From positions 1-11,357 of the forward strand of contig JAUXGY010000026.1 in assembly GCA_030621805.1 (NCBI GenBank): 11,357 bases of DNA, written 5' to 3'. Source of the stretch: Kiritimatiellales bacterium. GTDB taxonomy: Bacteria > Verrucomicrobiota > Kiritimatiellia > Kiritimatiellales > Pontiellaceae. Each line of letters begins with the position of its first letter. Position 1 is the first letter of the stretch. The notes beneath the pieces were generated by a model. The model was not told where the DNA came from. It did no database searches and saw only the letters and a list, made by a program, of their open reading frames with translations. A program made the translations under genes and the position numbers. Positions 5,239 through 11,357 of this stretch are shown here, one piece after another.

Positions 5239-7018
5239 CGTGAAACCCACCAACGTCGGCAACCCGGAATATTTTCATAAAGTGGTTGATTGCCAATTCG
5301 CCTGCCCAGCACACACCCCGGTTCCTGAATACATTCGGTTGATTGCGGCAGGACGATATACCGATGCCTATATGATTAACTGGGAATCGAATGTCTTTCC
5401 GGGGATCCTCGGTCGCACGTGCGACCGCCCCTGCGAACCGGCCTGTCGCCGGGGGCGCGTGGAGGATAAACCCGTAGCCATCTGCCGCCTCAAGCGGGTC
5501 TGCGCGGACAACAAGGATGCCATCAAGGATCGCCTTCCAAAAATTCCGAAAGAGAAGAACGGCCACCGCTTGGCTCTCGTGGGAGCGGGTCCCTCTTCGC
5601 TTACCGTCGCACGCGACCTGATGCCGCTGGGCTACGAAATCGACCTCTATGAGGCGAACGGCAAGGCGGGGGGATTCATGCGGACCCAGATTCCCTCGTT
5701 CCGCCTGCCGGAAAAGGTGATCGACGAGGAAACCGGCTACATTCTCGACATGGGCGTTAATTCCTTTTTCAACACACGCGTTGAAAGCCTTAAGGCTCTG
5801 TTGGACCAGGGCTACGATGCCGTATTTATCGGCTCCGGCGCACCGAGCGGACGCAACTTAAAACTGCCGGGCTACGAGGTCGATGACGGAGAAAACATCC
5901 GGGTTGGCGTGGAATGGTTGGCCGATGTCGCGTTCGGACACGCTACCGAATGCCCGAAGGATGTGATTGTGCTCGGGGGTGGAAATACGGCCATGGACTG
6001 TTGCCGTACCGCACTGCGCCTCGGGGCCAAAAACGTCAAGATTCTGATCCGCACCCCGATCGACGCCATGATGGCATCGGAATGGGAGGTCGAAGACACA
6101 CAAGCCGAAGGCATTCCTATTCTTGAAAACCACAACCCACAAGAATATGTGATTCGTGACGGAAAGCTGGTCGGCATGCAATTCGAGATCATCGAATACT
6201 CCATCGACGCAGATGGCAGAGAGGTCTTCACGCCAACCGGCCGCAACGAAGTGGTGGATTGCGAGCTGGTTCTACTCGCCATCGGACAGGCCAATGCCTT
6301 CCCGTGGATCGAAAAGGAGACCGGCGTCGAATTTAATGATACCGGCCTGGCGGTGGTGGATCCCGTAACCCATCAGTCGACCAACCCCAAGGTCTTTTTT
6401 GGCGGCGATGCAGCGTTCGGTCCGCGGAACATTATTACCGCCGTTGCGCAGGGCCACCAGGCCGCGCTCTCTCTGGACATGATGTTTAACGGGCAGGATC
6501 TTCACGTTCGCCCCAACCCCGGAACCAACTTACTCAGCCAGAAGATGGGCATCCACGACTGGAGCTATGCCAGCATGGTGACCGAGGAAGAGCGCCATGC
6601 CGTTCCGCATGTTGATCTGGACGAAGCGATCCACAGCCACACGATGGAAGTGGAGCTGGGCTTCGATGCGGCGACGGCTCTGGAAGAGGCACAACGTTGC
6701 CTTAACTGCGATGTCGAAACGGTATTTTCCGAAAGTAAATGCATTGAGTGCGATGCCTGCATTGATATCTGCCCCGTCGACTGCCTGACCTTCACCGAAA
6801 ACTCGGATGAAGCCAAACTACGAAAAAACCTCAATGTCCCTGCACACAACCTCTCGCAAGATCTCTTTATTTCGCATGACCTTCCGACAGGCCGCGTGAT
6901 GGTGAAGGACGAGGATGTCTGCCTTCATTGCGGACTCTGCGCGGAACGCTGTCCGACCTCCGCCTGGGACATGCAGAAGTTTCTATATGTGGCACCCAAA
7001 GCAGGACAACAATCATGA
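5183..7018 (+). CDS. GltD-like FAD/NAD(P) oxidoreductase fused to a 2x[4Fe-4S] ferredoxin domain
   Basis: 611 residues from GTG 5183. Domain order: (1) an N-terminal [4Fe-4S] module as in the glutamate synthase small subunit (DCQFACPAHTPVPEYI, 36-51; GRTCDRPCEPACRRG, 78-91; Cys37, 41, 80, 84, 88, 101); (2) an FAD Rossmann fold (VGAGPSSL, 133-140); (3) an NAD(P)-binding fold (LGGGNTAMDC, 264-273) closed by FFGGDA (405-410); (4) a C-terminal ferredoxin domain with CIECDACIDICP (520-531) and CLHCGLCAERCP (580-591), joined by a ~50-residue insert. RCLNCD (505-510) precedes it. Inferred role: electron transfer between NAD(P)H and the adjacent 2-oxoacid oxidoreductase, taking the place of its ferredoxin subunit. 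Start uncertain: GTG 5240 has GGAG 9 nt upstream and would give MKPTNVGNPEYF; GTG 5183 has no good Shine-Dalgarno. Glutamate synthase itself is unlikely because no GltB is adjacent. Confidence 0.88.
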   Translation: MAIEVYRLISTPQNSEKNSVKPTNVGNPEYFHKVVDCQFACPAHTPVPEYIRLIAAGRYTDAYMINWESNVFPGILGRTCDRPCEPACRRGRVEDKPVAICRLKRVCADNKDAIKDRLPKIPKEKNGHRLALVGAGPSSLTVARDLMPLGYEIDLYEANGKAGGFMRTQIPSFRLPEKVIDEETGYILDMGVNSFFNTRVESLKALLDQGYDAVFIGSGAPSGRNLKLPGYEVDDGENIRVGVEWLADVAFGHATECPKDVIVLGGGNTAMDCCRTALRLGAKNVKILIRTPIDAMMASEWEVEDTQAEGIPILENHNPQEYVIRDGKLVGMQFEIIEYSIDADGREVFTPTGRNEVVDCELVLLAIGQANAFPWIEKETGVEFNDTGLAVVDPVTHQSTNPKVFFGGDAAFGPRNIITAVAQGHQAALSLDMMFNGQDLHVRPNPGTNLLSQKMGIHDWSYASMVTEEERHAVPHVDLDEAIHSHTMEVELGFDAATALEEAQRCLNCDVETVFSESKCIECDACIDICPVDCLTFTENSDEAKLRKNLNVPAHNLSQDLFISHDLPTGRVMVKDEDVCLHCGLCAERCPTSAWDMQKFLYVAPKAGQQS

Positions 7019-8862
7019 AACGCGATACGGTCACGAATAAGTTTGTCATTAAATTCGCCAACGTAAACGGCACGGGATCGGCCAGCGCCAACAGCTTGTT
7101 CTCCAAGGCCATCTTCCGCATGGGCATTCCCATCAGCCCGAAGAATATTTTTCCATCCAATATTCAGGGGCTTCCCACGTGGTACGAGGTGCGCATTAAC
7201 GAAGATAGTTTTCTGGGACGGCGCGGTGGAATCGATATCATGGTGGCCATGAATCCGCAGAGCATGGAGCGCGATGTCGCCGAGTTGCAACGCGGCGGAT
7301 ACTTTATTTACGACAGCAGCAAGCCCATCGACGAAAAACTCTTTCGCGACGATATCGACTTTATCGGTATTCCTTTCATGGAGCACTGCCGCGAAGTCTA
7401 CAAGGATGAACGCCAGCGCCAGCTCTTCCGAAATGTGATGTATGTCGGATCACTCGCAGCCCTGCTCGACATTGAGCTCGAGGTCCTCAAGGGGCTCATC
7501 CACGAACAGTTTAAAGGAAAAGAAAAACTCATTGAGCCCAATGTCCAGGCACTGGTAATGGGCTATGAAGCGGCCAAAAAGGAGTACGAATGTCCCATCG
7601 CCTTCCGTCTTTCGCGGCGTGACGAAGTGGGCGATAAAATTCTGATGAACGGAAATGCAGCCTGCGGACTGGGCGCCGTCTACGGCGGGGCCACCGTCGT
7701 AGGGTGGTATCCCATCACCCCCTCCACCTCGGTGATCGACAGCTTTGCAAAATACTGCCGGCAACTGCGCGTCGATCCGGAAACCGGCGAAAAGAACTTT
7801 GCCGTGGTGCAGGCCGAGGACGAACTGGCCGCCATCGGCATGGTGATTGGTGCCTCGTGGAATGGCGCACGCGCTTTTACCGCGACCAGCGGCCCCGGGC
7901 TTTCGCTCATGAATGAATTTCTGGGACTTGCCTATTTTGCCGAAATCCCAACGGTACTCATCGACGTTCAACGGTCAGGGCCATCGACCGGAATGCCGAC
8001 GCGCACACAGCAGTCGGATGTGCTCTACAGTGCCTATGCTTCGCACGGCGACACCAAATATATCTGCCTCTACCCCTCCACTCCGAAAGAGTGCTTCGAG
8101 CTCACCGCCACCGCGTTCGACCTTGCCGAACGACTCCAAACCCCAGTGCTGGTTCTCTCCGATCTCGACCTCGGGATGAATGAACATATGTCCGACCCTC
8201 TGGAGTGGGACGATGAACGCAAATATGACCGGGGAAAGGTCCTTACGGCCGAGGATCTCGATGCCATGGAGGGTCCGTTTGGCCGCTACCTTGACACGGA
8301 TGGTGACGGCATCCCCTACCGCACCCTACCCGGCACCCACCCCACCAAAGGAGCCTATTTCACCCGCGGCACATCCAAGGACGAATATGCAACCTATACC
8401 GAGGATGGGAAAAAATATGTAGCCAACATGGAGCAGTTACAAAAGAAATGGGAAACCGCCCGGCATGAGGTTCCCAAACCCGATATCCGCACCACCGGGA
8501 AACCCTGCAATGTCGGCGTCATCTACTACGGCACCAGCGAGGCCTCCACCCTCGAGGCCTTGCACCATCTGGATCGACTGCACAGTATCTCGCTCGACAG
8601 CCTCGGCATAAAAGCCTTTCCCTTTTCCAACGAAATTAAAGAATTCATCGAACAGCACGAATACGTCTTTGTCGTGGAGCAAAACCGGGATGCCCAGATG
8701 CGCTCGCTACTCATCAACGAATTTGATTTTAGTCCCCAAAAACTAATCTCTCTGCTTCACTACGAAGGCAGTCCCATCACGGCCCGCTTCATCCGCCATG
8801 TCATCCGCGACAACATCCTGCAAACCGCTACCGCGTCGCACATGCGCAGTTACAAAAGATAG
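7015..8862 (+). CDS. 2-oxoacid:acceptor oxidoreductase, fused gamma-alpha subunit (KorA-like)
   Basis: 615 residues from the ATG at 7015, which overlaps the previous stop as ATGA and has AGGA upstream. Residues 1 to ~195 are the gamma domain (FANVNGTGSASANSLFSKAIFRMG; LGRRGGIDIMVA). Residues ~205-380 are the TPP pyrimidine-binding domain: GWYPITPSTS (220-229), QAEDELAAIGMVIGASWNGARA (266-287), TSGPGLSLMNE (281-291), and the substrate-side SGPSTGMPTRTQQSD (311-325). DTDGDGIPYRTLPGTHP (417-433) is a conserved loop of this subfamily, and domain II follows (~490-600). Family role: oxidative decarboxylation of a 2-oxoacid with CoA to acyl-CoA, CO2 and low-potential electrons. YPITPSTS and the fused layout point to 2-oxoglutarate-type or generic KorA; the substrate cannot be fixed by eye. 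No delta (ferredoxin) subunit is present; the upstream gene's C-terminus probably replaces it. Confidence 0.92.
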   Translation: MKRDTVTNKFVIKFANVNGTGSASANSLFSKAIFRMGIPISPKNIFPSNIQGLPTWYEVRINEDSFLGRRGGIDIMVAMNPQSMERDVAELQRGGYFIYDSSKPIDEKLFRDDIDFIGIPFMEHCREVYKDERQRQLFRNVMYVGSLAALLDIELEVLKGLIHEQFKGKEKLIEPNVQALVMGYEAAKKEYECPIAFRLSRRDEVGDKILMNGNAACGLGAVYGGATVVGWYPITPSTSVIDSFAKYCRQLRVDPETGEKNFAVVQAEDELAAIGMVIGASWNGARAFTATSGPGLSLMNEFLGLAYFAEIPTVLIDVQRSGPSTGMPTRTQQSDVLYSAYASHGDTKYICLYPSTPKECFELTATAFDLAERLQTPVLVLSDLDLGMNEHMSDPLEWDDERKYDRGKVLTAEDLDAMEGPFGRYLDTDGDGIPYRTLPGTHPTKGAYFTRGTSKDEYATYTEDGKKYVANMEQLQKKWETARHEVPKPDIRTTGKPCNVGVIYYGTSEASTLEALHHLDRLHSISLDSLGIKAFPFSNEIKEFIEQHEYVFVVEQNRDAQMRSLLINEFDFSPQKLISLLHYEGSPITARFIRHVIRDNILQTATASHMRSYKR

Positions 8863-8875
8863 AGAGGAATCCACT

Positions 8876-9928
8876 ATGAGCTATGCCATTCCCGGTTTTC
8901 GCCATCCAAACCTCCCGAAAAATGAACTCGGCTATACGGCCAAGGATTATGAAGGGCGCGTCTCCACACTCTGCGCCGGTTGCGGACACGACTCCATCAG
9001 TGCCGCCATCCGCGAGGCCTGCTTTGGAATGTCCATACCGCCCCATCGCGTGGCGAAGCTTTCCGGCATCGGGTGCTCATCAAAAACACCCACCTATTTC
9101 CTTGGAAACTCACACGGATTCAACTCCGTACACGGCCGCATGCCAGCCGTTGCCACCGGGGGAAATATGGCCAATCGCAACTTGCTCTACATCGGCGTCT
9201 CCGGTGATGGCGATACCGCCTCCATCGGCATGGGCCAGTTTGTCCACGCCGTCCGGCGTAACGTCAACATGGTCTATATCTGCGAAAACAACGGCGTCTA
9301 CGGGCTCACCAAAGGTCAGGACTCTGCCACCACCGACGTCGGCTCCGTCAGCAAGAAAGGAGAACCCAACGCGCTCGAACCCATCGACCTCTGTGCCATC
9401 GCCCTCCAGCTCGGCGCCACCTTCGTGGCCAACAGTTTTTCCGGCGACAAGTCACAGCTCGTCCCGATCATTCAGGCCGCCATTGCCCACAAAGGGTTTG
9501 CCTTCATCAACGTCATCTCACCGTGTGTCACCTTCAACAACGTACCCGGCTCCACCAAAGCCTACGACTATATCCGCCAGCACATGGCCTCCACCAATAC
9601 CGTCGACTTTGTCCCGGCCGAAGAGGAGATCACCACCGACTATGCTCCGGGCACCTCCGAAGTTGTCACCATGCACGATGGGTCCGCCATCCACCTGCAA
9701 AAGATGGATGAAAAACTCGATATCCACAGCCGTCGTTCGGCGCTCGCACTCATGCAGGAATACAAAGCCGAAGACAAGGTGCTCACCGGACTTCTATTTG
9801 TCGACCCCGACTCACAGGAGATCCACGAAACCATGAACACCACCGCAACCCCGCTTCGAAACCTTACGGAGAAGGAACTCTGCCCCGGTTCTGAACAGCT
9901 TCAAAAGATCAACGACCAGCTTCGGTAG
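8876..9928 (+). CDS. 2-oxoacid:acceptor oxidoreductase, beta subunit (KorB-like)
   Basis: 350 residues from the ATG at 8876, which has AGAGGA 7 nt upstream and lies 13 bp after the alpha-subunit stop. This is the TPP- and [4Fe-4S]-binding catalytic partner of the fused gamma-alpha subunit. Cluster ligands are Cys33 and Cys36 (CAGCGH), Cys67 (GIGCSS) and Cys217 (SPCVTF). The TPP/Mg motif runs from GDGD (110-113) to ENNGVYGLTKGQDS (137-150). HGRMPAVATGGNMAN (86-100) is the conserved substrate/TPP loop. The C-terminal ~100 residues (from VDFVPAEEEI) extend past the core as in KorB-type subunits. The frame is open from 8798, but the earlier codons lie inside the alpha gene and lack homology-like content. 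Third and last gene of the operon. Confidence 0.92.
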   Translation: MSYAIPGFRHPNLPKNELGYTAKDYEGRVSTLCAGCGHDSISAAIREACFGMSIPPHRVAKLSGIGCSSKTPTYFLGNSHGFNSVHGRMPAVATGGNMANRNLLYIGVSGDGDTASIGMGQFVHAVRRNVNMVYICENNGVYGLTKGQDSATTDVGSVSKKGEPNALEPIDLCAIALQLGATFVANSFSGDKSQLVPIIQAAIAHKGFAFINVISPCVTFNNVPGSTKAYDYIRQHMASTNTVDFVPAEEEITTDYAPGTSEVVTMHDGSAIHLQKMDEKLDIHSRRSALALMQEYKAEDKVLTGLLFVDPDSQEIHETMNTTATPLRNLTEKELCPGSEQLQKINDQLR

Positions 9929-9958
9929 TCCAGCGAAACCACACCCGCTACCCCTCCT

Positions 9959-10038
9959 TTTTATATGATTAATCATATATTTTAGGATAAATTGGCCGCT
10001 ATTCAGGGTGTTTTATATGATATACGGATATTTATATG
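9959..10038. repeat. AT-rich palindrome plus iterated TTTATATG half-sites
   Basis: A perfect 18-bp palindrome, TATATGATTAATCATATA (9962-9979), lies 33 bp after korB. Its left half recurs in the same orientation: TTTTATATGAT at 9959-9969 and 10011-10021, and TTTATATG again at 10031-10038. The palindrome could end korB transcription weakly or be bound by a regulator. The remainder of 9929-10181 holds a C9 run (10048-10056) and no convincing gene. Confidence 0.45.
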
Positions 10039-10100
10039 CCCGTCTCACCCCCCCCCTCCGCGCTCCTTGACGGTACGCCAACCCCGGTGCCTTCCAGTCC

Positions 10101-10150
10101 GTTATAAAGAGGAAGAAAACCATGGCAACGGTAAACACGGACCATGGGTT
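10101..10150 (-). terminator. Possible terminator of the asparaginase-like gene
   Basis: Read on the minus strand, AACC(C)ATGG (10150-10142) can pair with CCATGGTT (10125-10118), followed by a pyrimidine-rich TTTTCTTCCTCTTT. The stem is 8 bp with one bulge and a 16-nt loop. It lies about 30 bp after the stop at 10182. The T-tract is interrupted, so support is modest. Confidence 0.3.
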
Positions 10151-10241
10151 AAGCCATATACCACCGATACCGTGGATTTCATTATTCGGCTTCTCTTCTC
10201 CGGAAGATTCCTTGCTGCTTATCTTTGTATACATCACGTGA
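10122..10241 (+). CDS. Orphan 39-codon frame with a good Shine-Dalgarno
   Basis: AGAGGA (10108-10113) lies 8 nt upstream of the ATG at 10122, which opens a frame beginning MATVNTDHGL and ending in a hydrophobic stretch before TGA (10239-10241). The last 60 bp are antisense to the asparaginase-like gene. The product is not recognised. It may be chance, or the 5' remnant of a gene cut off when the minus-strand block was joined here. Confidence 0.17.
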   Translation: MATVNTDHGLSHIPPIPWISLFGFSSPEDSLLLIFVYIT

Positions 10242-10676
10242 TTCGAAAATGAATCCATTCATAGCAATATACACTCCAGGGGAAAGGACTTGCACAAAAG
10301 ATAGCGCGCTGCCGAGATTGAAAAGACCATCGGAACTGCCAAAGGTATACGGTATCATGGCCCCAGTAAGAACAATCGTCTTGTCGTGGATCTCCTCGGC
10401 CAGAAATCTGGCCGTATGCTCCATGGTATCGGTGCCATGCGTAATCACAATTCGGGATTCTTCACACGATTTGCAGGCGTCAAGCATCTGATGGCGATCC
10501 TGTTCGGTCATCTCCAGACTGTCCTTCATCATGACGACCTGAATCCGGGTAGACAGCCGGCAGCGGCCATTCTCCAATACCTCTTGGATATGAGGATTCT
10601 TGAAATAGAGCTTACCGTCTATCTCGTTATATTCCTTGTCGAAGGTTCCTCCGGTAACAAGTATTGCAATATTCAT
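10182..10676 (-). CDS. Single-domain asparaginase-like protein
   Basis: 164 residues from the ATG at 10676, chosen because AAGGA lies 7 nt upstream; the open frame extends 9 codons to a GTG at 10703 without a ribosome-binding site. It contains only the N-terminal domain of type I/II asparaginases. VTGGTFD (7-13) has the nucleophile-position Thr11, KDSLEMT lies at 51-57, THGTDTMEHT (79-88) holds the Thr82-Asp83 pair, and DKTIVLTGAMIPY (98-110) has Lys99 aligned to the catalytic Lys. It ends FNLGSALSFVQVLSPGVYIAMNG and a short tail. The C-terminal domain of classical ~330-residue enzymes is absent, but short proteins of this build are known as a family, so this looks complete and not truncated. 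Whether it hydrolyses asparagine is unknown. No signal peptide; probably cytoplasmic. Confidence 0.82.
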   Translation of the reverse strand: MNIAILVTGGTFDKEYNEIDGKLYFKNPHIQEVLENGRCRLSTRIQVVMMKDSLEMTEQDRHQMLDACKSCEESRIVITHGTDTMEHTARFLAEEIHDKTIVLTGAMIPYTFGSSDGLFNLGSALSFVQVLSPGVYIAMNGFIFESRDVYKDKQQGIFRRREAE

Positions 10677-10731
10677 TCTGTTTTCCTTGGCGTTGAAACT
10701 CACTGGGGGTATTTTTTCCGTTGTTAAAATT

Positions 10732-10746
10732 GGAGGTGTAGCCTCC
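10732..10746. repeat. Leader hairpin upstream of the asparaginase-like gene
   Basis: GGAGGT and GCCTCC flank the loop GTA (GGAGG/CCTCC perfect plus one G:T). On the minus strand the right arm presents CACCTCC, so the stem lies in the presumed 5' leader. No T-tract follows directly. Confidence 0.35.
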
Positions 10747-10762
10747 GGTTCGTTGCTTAGAA

Positions 10763-10791
10763 TTTGTACTCGGCAGAAGGTTCGGGGTCAA
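10763..10791 (-). promoter_or_regulatory. Promoter candidate for the asparaginase-like gene
   Basis: On the minus strand TTGACC (10791-10786) and TACAAA (10768-10763) are exactly 17 bp apart, about 90 bp upstream of the ATG at 10676. This is a 5/6 and 4/6 match to sigma-70 hexamers. The resulting leader would include the hairpin at 10732-10746. Confidence 0.4.
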
Positions 10792-10859
10792 GGTTCGAAG
10801 GGGGAGGCTCATGATCGTCGTGAACTGGATGTGCGTTTGACTGGTTCGCTTTTCCTTTA

Positions 10860-11132
10860 TCAATTCTTTTTCTTAATCATGCTATATATCAGGCTCAAAA
10901 GACCAATGCCTATCAACAGAAGACCTAATCCCATGCTTTGACCGTGAGACCGAATAATTATGAACAATCCAAACGATGGAATCGCAACAGATTGAAAGAA
11001 TAGTCTCTGCTTTCCTAACCAATCAGGATTGTGTTCGGCACGCACTCTTATCTTGTTCAGCTCATCATTCCATATCCAGACAACCGCGAGGTAAATGAGT
11101 AAGGAAATAAATAATATTAGGTATATATACAT
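10860..11132 (-). CDS. Small hydrophobic membrane protein of unknown function
   Basis: 90 residues. Likely membrane segments are about 2-22 (YIYLILFISLLIYLAVVWIW), 47-61 (SVAIPSFGLFIIIRS region) and 68-86 (GLGLLLIGIGLLSLIYSMI). A charged loop (NDELNKIRVRAEHNPDW) follows the first, and the tail is IKKKN. I do not recognise a family. The ATG at 11132 has only GAAG as a weak ribosome-binding site. The sequence is visibly AT-richer than the genes before 9928, with AT-ending codons, suggesting different origin. Neighbours are the asparaginase-like gene 183 bp downstream and an unidentified gene end upstream, both on the same strand. Confidence 0.6.
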   Translation of the reverse strand: MYIYLILFISLLIYLAVVWIWNDELNKIRVRAEHNPDWLGKQRLFFQSVAIPSFGLFIIIRSHGQSMGLGLLLIGIGLLSLIYSMIKKKN

Positions 11133-11214
11133 CGCGATTTCTTCAATAAATGTATGCAGAACTAGTCCATTATCGCATCATCCTGGTTGAGCTATATGCA
11201 GCGAACGTCCTCGA

Positions 11215-11257
11215 TGAGGTTGAGCGACTAAGCGATAACCTCAATTGATTGTTAGGC
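11215..11257 (-). other. Inverted repeat and GCCTAAC motif after the last gene (weak attC-like)
   Basis: Thirteen bases after the stop of the window-edge gene, the minus strand reads GCCTAACAA (from 11257), then a 7-bp inverted repeat TGAGGTT / AACCTCA (11243-11237 and 11221-11215). A partly overlapping CCTC-ATC-GAGG hairpin competes with it. RYYYAAC directly after a stop codon is how integron attC sites begin, but no GTTRRRY partner is found within 150 bases, so I do not call an attC. It may be a 3' hairpin of the upstream gene. Confidence 0.2.
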
Positions 11258-11270
11258 CTGTCGCTTTCTC

Positions 11271-11357
11271 CTATTTATACAGCATGCTATCCAATAGATT
11301 TTGAGCCTCTTCAGAAGCCTTCTTCTGTCGCTCGGCCTTTCCCCGCTCGGCCTTCAG
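11271..11357 (-). CDS. 3' end of an unidentified gene (C-terminal 28 residues)
   Basis: The minus strand is open from the window edge to TAG at 11273-11271, encoding a strongly charged, probably helical or coiled-coil tail: LKAERGKAERQKKASEEA followed by QNLLDSMLYK. The base composition is again GC-richer than the membrane-protein gene next to it. Such tails occur in many coiled-coil proteins, including some restriction specificity subunits, but 28 residues are too few to name a family. The start is outside the window. Confidence 0.5.
   Translation of the reverse strand: MKAERGKAERQKKASEEAQNLLDSMLYK

Noticed and set aside
8883..9836. 317-codon + frame overlapping korB out of frame
   Set aside because: The korB frame has all cluster and TPP motifs; the alternative is Pro/Ser/Thr-rich low-complexity translation caused by C-rich codon positions.
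7015..9928. Pyruvate:ferredoxin oxidoreductase identity
   Set aside because: The separate gamma-alpha fusion and short beta subunit with CAGCGH and HGRMPAVATG look KorAB-like, but the substrate cannot be fixed by eye, so only a generic 2-oxoacid call is made.
10048..10056. C9 homopolymer as a phase-variation tract
   Set aside because: It is not inside a coding frame or at promoter spacing of a recognised gene.
10013..10258. 81-codon minus frame with a hydrophobic stretch
   Set aside because: It overlaps the 3' end of the asparaginase-like gene in another frame and the AT-rich repeats; no supporting ribosome-binding site or family.
10627..10863. 78-codon minus frame across the asparaginase-like leader
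   Set aside because: It covers the hairpin and AAGGTTCG repeats, overlaps the real ATG and its ribosome-binding site, and reads like translated repeat sequence.

Overview
This is a bacterial chromosomal segment of housekeeping and central-metabolism genes. The last ~1.2 kb looks AT-richer and more accessory. Codon choice in the main part is moderately GC-rich. No phage, plasmid, CRISPR, rRNA or tRNA signature was found. The MnSOD, the MetX/MetY pair, and a GltD-like flavoprotein next to a two-gene 2-oxoacid:acceptor oxidoreductase suggest a free-living, mainly anaerobic or microaerophilic heterotroph that meets oxygen. A PVC-type lineage such as Kiritimatiellota is my guess from general resemblance only; the sequence does not prove it.

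Layout. Bases 1-1886 (+) carry the 3' part of metY (O-acetylhomoserine sulfhydrylase), an intrinsic terminator, and metX (homoserine O-acetyltransferase), two consecutive steps of direct-sulfhydrylation methionine synthesis. yaaA (peroxide-stress/iron protein) follows 32 bp after metX. On the minus strand, 4080-2706 holds tyrA (prephenate dehydrogenase) and, 28 bp downstream, a small exported SleB-type cell-wall hydrolase. Their 3' end converges on yaaA at a hairpin. Divergently from tyrA, 4199-4877 (+) is a superoxide dismutase gene with a clear sigma-70-like promoter and a strong Shine-Dalgarno.

The 305-bp gap 4878-5182 has no gene. It holds a compound inverted repeat with two internal hairpins (REP/BIME-like) and two operator-like palindromes. 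Next is a tight three-gene (+) operon, 5183-9928. It encodes a GltD-like FAD/NAD(P) oxidoreductase with N- and C-terminal [4Fe-4S] sites, a gamma-alpha fused 2-oxoacid oxidoreductase subunit (ATGA overlap), and the TPP/[4Fe-4S] beta subunit. I read this as an OFOR enzyme whose ferredoxin (delta) subunit has been moved onto an NAD(P)H-linked flavoprotein, so 2-oxoacid oxidation could be wired to NAD(P).

From 9929 the character changes. An AT-rich convergent spacer carries a perfect 18-bp palindrome and repeated half-sites. After it, all genes are on the minus strand: a single-domain asparaginase-like protein with its own promoter candidate, a small AT-rich two- or three-TM membrane protein, and the last 28 codons of an unidentified charged protein running off the window. 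A GCCTAAC motif right after that last gene faintly recalls an integron attC end but lacks a partner.

Nothing here is clearly a new system. The most interesting items are the OFOR/GltD-ferredoxin operon with its palindromic leader, the REP-like double hairpin, and the iterated palindromic sites at 9959-10038.
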